DNA from: DATMNI01 sp035570275
Lineage (GTDB): Bacteria > Acidobacteriota > Terriglobia > Bryobacterales > Bryobacteraceae
Direction of reading: 5' to 3'
Assembly: GCA_035570275.1 (NCBI GenBank)
Contig: DATMNI010000126.1
Location: forward strand, 1 to 30,624
Length of the DNA: 30,624 nucleotides
The notes under the pieces were generated by a model that was given only the letters and a program-made list of their open reading frames with translations, was not told where the DNA came from and ran no database searches. The stretch's first letter is position 1. Every line of letters begins with the position of its first letter. Made by a program: the position numbers and the translations under genes. Below are positions 30,321-30,624 of the stretch, in pieces.

Positions 30321-30536
30321 ATGTCACTCGATCTAATAAAACAAGAAGTACGACGGTTCCTTTCAACGGCCGAACCCGAAGTTGTCTGCATAAAGGGCCG
30401 CTGGGGTGTCGGTAAGACCTTCGCATGGAATGGATATGTCGAGGAGTACAAGAATTCCATCACTTTACCGAGATATTCCTATGTCCTCAATCCGGCGCAT
30501 TCAGTAGCGGTAAAGGGGCTCGGAATATCGGTCTGA
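30321..30536 (+). pseudogene. Truncated KAP-type P-loop NTPase
   Basis: MSLDLIKQEVRRFLSTAEPE, then CIKGRWGVGKTFAWNGYV carries a clear Walker A motif (GRWGVGKT) in the setting of KAP-family NTPases. Those proteins continue YVSLFG... for several hundred residues. Here the similarity stops at RYSYV (about 30485) and the frame ends in unrelated sequence (LNPAHSVAVKGLGISV). The break looks like an insertion or deletion joint. KAP NTPases occur in phage defence and mobile islands, but this fragment cannot act alone. Confidence 0.7.
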
Positions 30537-30573
30537 TCGTGGTTTGAGCGAGTTCTGGCCGTTGCGCGGTAAC

Positions 30574-30624
30574 CTAACATTTAGTGAGGTAAGCGCGCAA
30601 TGCGTCGATCACCGCGGAATCTTC
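30574..30624 (-). CDS. Possible C-terminal end of a gene entering from the right edge
   Basis: On the minus strand the last 51 bases read EDSAVIDALRAYLTKC and a TAG stop at 30576-30574. It is too short to identify. It may belong to the element or gene that replaced the rest of the KAP NTPase gene. Equally it may be a chance frame. Confidence 0.25.
   Translation of the reverse strand, partial: EDSAVIDALRAYLTKC

Overview
The window looks like chromosomal DNA of a soil Acidobacterium of the Solibacter/Bryobacter type. The strongest lineage markers are a PadR regulator next to a long FtsX/MacB-type permease (the 'acidobacterial duplicated orphan permease', ADOP, arrangement) and a secreted protein built like the Solibacter-expanded TIGR03437 family. 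High GC, GTG starts and GTGA/ATGA gene overlaps fit. All family calls come from reading the sequence; no database was searched.

Layout. 1-4118: end of a CHAT-domain protein, a nested-palindrome repeat, a Tat-like PIG-L deacetylase divergent from an enolase-superfamily dehydratase, then an APC permease. 4275-6512: a 2.2-kb IS1-family element with matching terminal inverted repeats, a perfect 9-bp target duplication, a broken transposase and two passenger genes. 6563-8249: an unexplained minus-strand cassette (frameshifted paralogue, intact paralogue, 37-codon ORF, permuted NlpC/P60-like amidase). 8250-9346: mostly non-coding, ending in a perfect 42-bp tandem duplication. 9347-13446: APH-like kinase, degenerate receiver/anti-sigma kinase fusion, DUF2911 lipoprotein-like protein, a lineage-restricted secreted protein, a small HTH protein and a TlpA-like thioredoxin. 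13463-13719: a cluster of palindromic repeats. 13741-19150: PadR operator and gene, ADOP permease, TIGR03437-type protein, small conserved protein. 19201-24590: second copy of the nested-palindrome repeat, SDR, MFS transporter, then the mazG-GNAT-menC overlap operon and an ASCH-like protein. 24743-27032: ECF42-type sigma factor with two DGPF/YCII proteins and a matching promoter. 27267-30624: a toxin-antitoxin island (vapBC, higBA, DUF433/DUF5615, hicBA) ending in a truncated KAP-type NTPase.

How genes work together. GNAT plus menC fit the N-succinyl-amino-acid racemase route that turns D- into L-amino acids. The sigma factor probably drives the two DGPF genes from the promoter just behind its own stop codon. 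PadR probably represses itself and the permease from an inverted repeat over its start codon. The TA island is heavily decayed: vapC, higB and the DUF5615 gene each carry one apparent single-base frameshift, hicA lacks its catalytic His, and a shrunken second higBA remnant is present. The frameshifts resemble homopolymer length changes, so sequencing error must be separated from real decay.
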